Assembly: GCF_000208745.1 (NCBI RefSeq)
Contig: NC_030852.1
Location: 17,592,958-17,656,957 of the forward strand
Length of the DNA stretch: 64,000 nt
Direction of reading: 5' to 3'
Origin: Theobroma cacao
Lineage: Eukaryota > Streptophyta > Magnoliopsida > Malvales > Malvaceae
Shown here: one piece after another, positions 61,313-64,000 of the stretch
Layout of the letters: every line of letters begins with the position of its first letter
Position numbering within the stretch: position 1 is the stretch's first letter
Program-made: the position numbers and the translations under genes
Notes under the pieces: generated by a model
Told to the model about the DNA's origin: nothing
Databases searched by the model: none
The model's input: only the letters and a program-made list of their open reading frames with translations

Positions 61313-63342
61313 TGTCTTTTGTAGAAAAATAAAAAAGCTTATGAAATAGAGGAGACTTGACCAAAGAAAACCCAGATAAATAAATATATATATGTTGGGT
61401 GGGTGACTTGACGCTTACTTACCTAAAGCTATGAAGAGTCGGTGTATGTTTCCTTAATGGAACTTAATGTGTAAGATTTGCAATTCAACCAACATCGTAG
61501 GGAAAGAGCGAGGCTTTAATGATTTTGGTCTTGATTGAATGCTGGGTGGGTGCTGATTATTTATGTGTGTTCAGCAAAGTAGATATTCCACAACAAACAT
61601 TAGGAAAGAAGTGACTTGGAAGCTAAAAAATACTTCGTTAGGACAGTTGAGCTTTCTAATTGTAACTTATTTTCTTGCGTTAAGGATTGAAGAAGAGGAC
61701 AACATTCCTAATATTATTAGTTGGAATACAAACAAATTGTTTTAAACACGCCTTGATCCAACACCAAGATTTTCTATTTTCTTTAACATTATATTATTGT
61801 CACCTCATTATCCTTATTATTAAATTTTTTCATTTGATTTGCCATTATTCTATGTTTTTGAACAAGTTAGAATTTTCTTAACGATCAAATTAAACTAAAC
61901 TAAACTAAACCAAATTACCTTGACCCAATTTTAACTATATACATATATTTCTTTATTTGAGTTAAATTTGAATTTTCTTTTCTAATAAAAACAAAAAAAA
62001 AGCAAAATTTATCCAAGAGCCAAATACAATAAAAATAATAAAAAAGAGCATTATTATTTCAATTTGATCATATTATTTTCAAAAATAAAATACTACACAT
62101 ACTAACGTACACATAAAACAATTTTTCTTCTAACCACCAATAAATGCAAAGCTAAAATTCATATATATTAATTTCTTTCATTTGTCAAATGAGTTTAAAT
62201 ATTAAGAAAAACGTAATATTTGATGCATTGACAATATATAGTTCTTATACACTATCAACTCATCAACTGCTGTCATCTAATTAATGAGGTAAAACTAAAA
62301 ATTTTTAAGAACTTAAACTTAAATACTAAAAATTTTTTAATATGTTAAGTAAAAAAAAATTTAATTTTTTTACCTCATTAAAAGTCTATTCTTTTTTATC
62401 CTACTCTAACTCCATTATCTTCTTTTTCGCTTCTTCTTCTTCTTCTTCTTCCATTAAAGTTAAGTTTGACAAAATTATCCAACTTCAAGAGATTTCAAGA
62501 TAATTTTTACTTGTACTCACAAATTATTTCTTTTTATATGAAAATATTTCTATTTTTTTATTGTATTAAATACTCTTTTATCTTTTGACTTGTATCCATA
62601 CNTCTCTCTTTTTTTTTCTTCTTCTTCTTCTTCCATTAAAGTTAAGTTTGACAAAATTATCCAATTCAAGATATTTCAAGATAATTTTTACTTGTACTCA
62701 CAAATTATTTCTTTTTATATGAAAATATTTCTATTTTTTTATTGTATTAAATACTCTTTTATCTTTTGACTTGTATCCATACAAATCTTTAATTATAATA
62801 GAAAATTTAAAACTTTTGATTTGATTTATTACAAGATCATGTTATCAAGTCATAACTTTTGATTTAATTTGATTTATCACATAATCATGTTATCACATCA
62901 TGTCATATAACATATAGATAAAAAAATACTAATTAACGTTAAAACTGACCGTTATTAATTTTTCTCTAAAGTTAAGAACTTATGTGTGGATATAAATACA
63001 AAAATAAGGTCTTTTTAAATAAAATAAAAACATAAAAAAATTTACATAAATAAAATAATATAAGGTTTTTTTTAATATTTAAGTCTTTGTAAAGTAGATT
63101 GTGATAGGCACACATCATTTCAGAAAAAGAATCCATCCAGATTTCAGGGTCGACTACTTTGCTGCCCGAAGCTTACCTCACTTTTGGCTTTAGGCATCGG
63201 TTTATCGTTATTTTTGTTTGCACTGATTCCCATATATAATGTTGCAGTTCGCATGCAGTACTGTCATTTTGAAAATGTAATCAGGAGAAGAAGATACAGA
63301 GATTGCCTGTCCAAAACAATGGTTCTCAAAACAGGACATAAC
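61313..63342. other. RING 5' flank and VPS29 3' flank, copy 3
   Basis: Same content as 38324-40172, plus the local duplication at 62429-62782. No gene is visible. Confidence 0.45.
62429..62782. repeat. Direct repeat of about 175-180 bp around a single N
   Basis: A segment starting in the CTT-rich run and ending at TTGTATCCATAC (62429-62601) is given again, slightly changed, at 62603-62782. A single undetermined base lies at 62602. The other two copies have this segment once. Confidence 0.95.
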
Positions 63343-63496
63343 TCACCGTAGACAGCAAGACAAGAAACCATCCCTCATGCCAAAATTTCTATCATTAACA
63401 CGTACACAAATGATTGGATCACGTGTACTACAAACCGGTTGCATTTTGATGAATCCATGGAAAATGTTAACAATAGCACATTGTAAACCCATAAGT

Positions 63497-63802
63497 TCAA
63501 TGAGCAGAGTGAGTTGTGGCAGTTGTCTTCTTGAAATCAATTTTGTCAACTTTAACCTCTCCGTCTATGAGTTCATAGACATAGACCACGACACGTAGCC
63601 CATCAATATCCATGAGGACAAAGCTAGGGTTCACATCATAAGTGATGCTGCTGTATGCACCTGTAGCAGACCCTGGGTTTATAACAACTCCTCCTTCATG
63701 TTTGTAAGCAGTGAACTGGTGGGTGTGCCCTGTCACAAGTATGTCGACATCCAGCTGCCTCTGTAGCATGGCTAGTGAGTCTAGGTCACCCCATGGAATA
63801 AC
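63497..63802 (-). CDS. VPS29: VPS29, copy 3, exon 3 (rest beyond the window)
   Basis: The last exon, encoding residues 91-191 with [14 protein letters not shown], is identical in translation to copies 1 and 2. Exon 2 would start at about 64032, just outside the window, so completeness cannot be judged. The intron 2 sequence matches copy 2 better than copy 1. Confidence 0.85.
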   Translation of the reverse strand, partial: VIPWGDLDSLAMLQRQLDVDILVTGHTHQFTAYKHEGGVVINPGSATGAYSSITYDVNPSFVLMDIDGLRVVVYVYELIDGEVKVDKIDFKKTTATTHSAH

Positions 63803-64000
63803 CTTAAAGCATCAAGTCACAATAAGACTGATTAGTGTTGGCTGAAACACACAGATGAAGTAATAAATTCAGATATATTTCACAGCAGCTGGAGATGCAT
63901 GGTTCATTATAATCCACATCTCTAGCAAACTAATTACTGATTTAAAATGCATAAAAACATTTAAAAGCCCTTCGAGATATTGTCTGATACCAAGAGATTC

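Larger units (their letters stand above)
56291..64000. repeat. Segmental duplication, copy 3 (epimerase block, runs past the window end)
   Basis: This matches copy 1 with offset 22989 through the epimerase and RING parts, then 23170 after a 181-base local duplication at 62602. It ends at the window border inside VPS29 intron 2. Confidence 0.95.

Noticed and set aside
1..64000. CRISPR arrays, bacterial operons or integrated viral genes
   Set aside because: Repeats found are minisatellites, microsatellites and transposon parts; spliced plant genes rule out a prokaryotic source, and no viral replication or coat genes were recognised.

Overview
This window is plant nuclear DNA, from a eudicot. 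It is AT-rich, its genes are split by many short GT-AG introns, and its protein families are typical of plants: half-size ABCA transporters, an intronless PLS-type pentatricopeptide repeat gene, plant MULE transposase with an Ulp1-like partner, and a plant LINE with an RRM in ORF1. I cannot name the species. Nothing here looks prokaryotic or viral, and I found no full tRNA, rRNA or CRISPR array.

Layout: 1-9250 is transposon-derived. A solo LTR (104-1129, with a 5-bp target duplication) sits at the edge of a decayed KAONASHI-type Mutator-like element that has a plus-strand DUF1985/Ulp1-like half and a minus-strand MuDR-type transposase half. 10076-15287 (-) is a 16-exon ABCA2 gene. 17161-19017 (+) is an intronless PPR gene. 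21881-32249 (+) is an 18-exon ABCA gene of the ABCA3-8 clade. From 33299 to the end the window is dominated by a repeated block. Copy 1 is an RNase H/LINE remnant, an aldose 1-epimerase gene, a truncated RING gene and VPS29 (33299-41452). Next come a 496-base N gap, unclassified sequence and a dead LINE (about 42470-49030, minus). Copy 2 holds only the intact RING-H2 gene and an intact three-exon VPS29 (50107-54603). An inverted scrap of the first MULE follows (55038-56252), then copy 3, which repeats copy 1 and runs off the end of the window (56291-64000).

The single-copy gene order ABCA2 - ABCA3/8-type - aldose epimerase - VPS29 matches what I remember of Arabidopsis chromosome 3 (At3g47730 to At3g47810), so this is an old syntenic block with local insertions. 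The genes do not form a pathway: two membrane lipid-type transporters, an organelle RNA-editing-type PPR protein, a secreted or endomembrane sugar mutarotase, a RING E3 ligase and a retromer subunit.

The most interesting points are the triplicated block with two identical RING truncations, the signs that part of it is an assembly or haplotype effect (a single N flanked by a 181-base repeat, and mosaic variants), a likely GC-AG intron in ABCA2, CT microsatellites hard against 5' splice sites in both ABCA genes, and nested tandem duplications inside the Ulp1 half of the MULE. I did not find a convincing new biological system.
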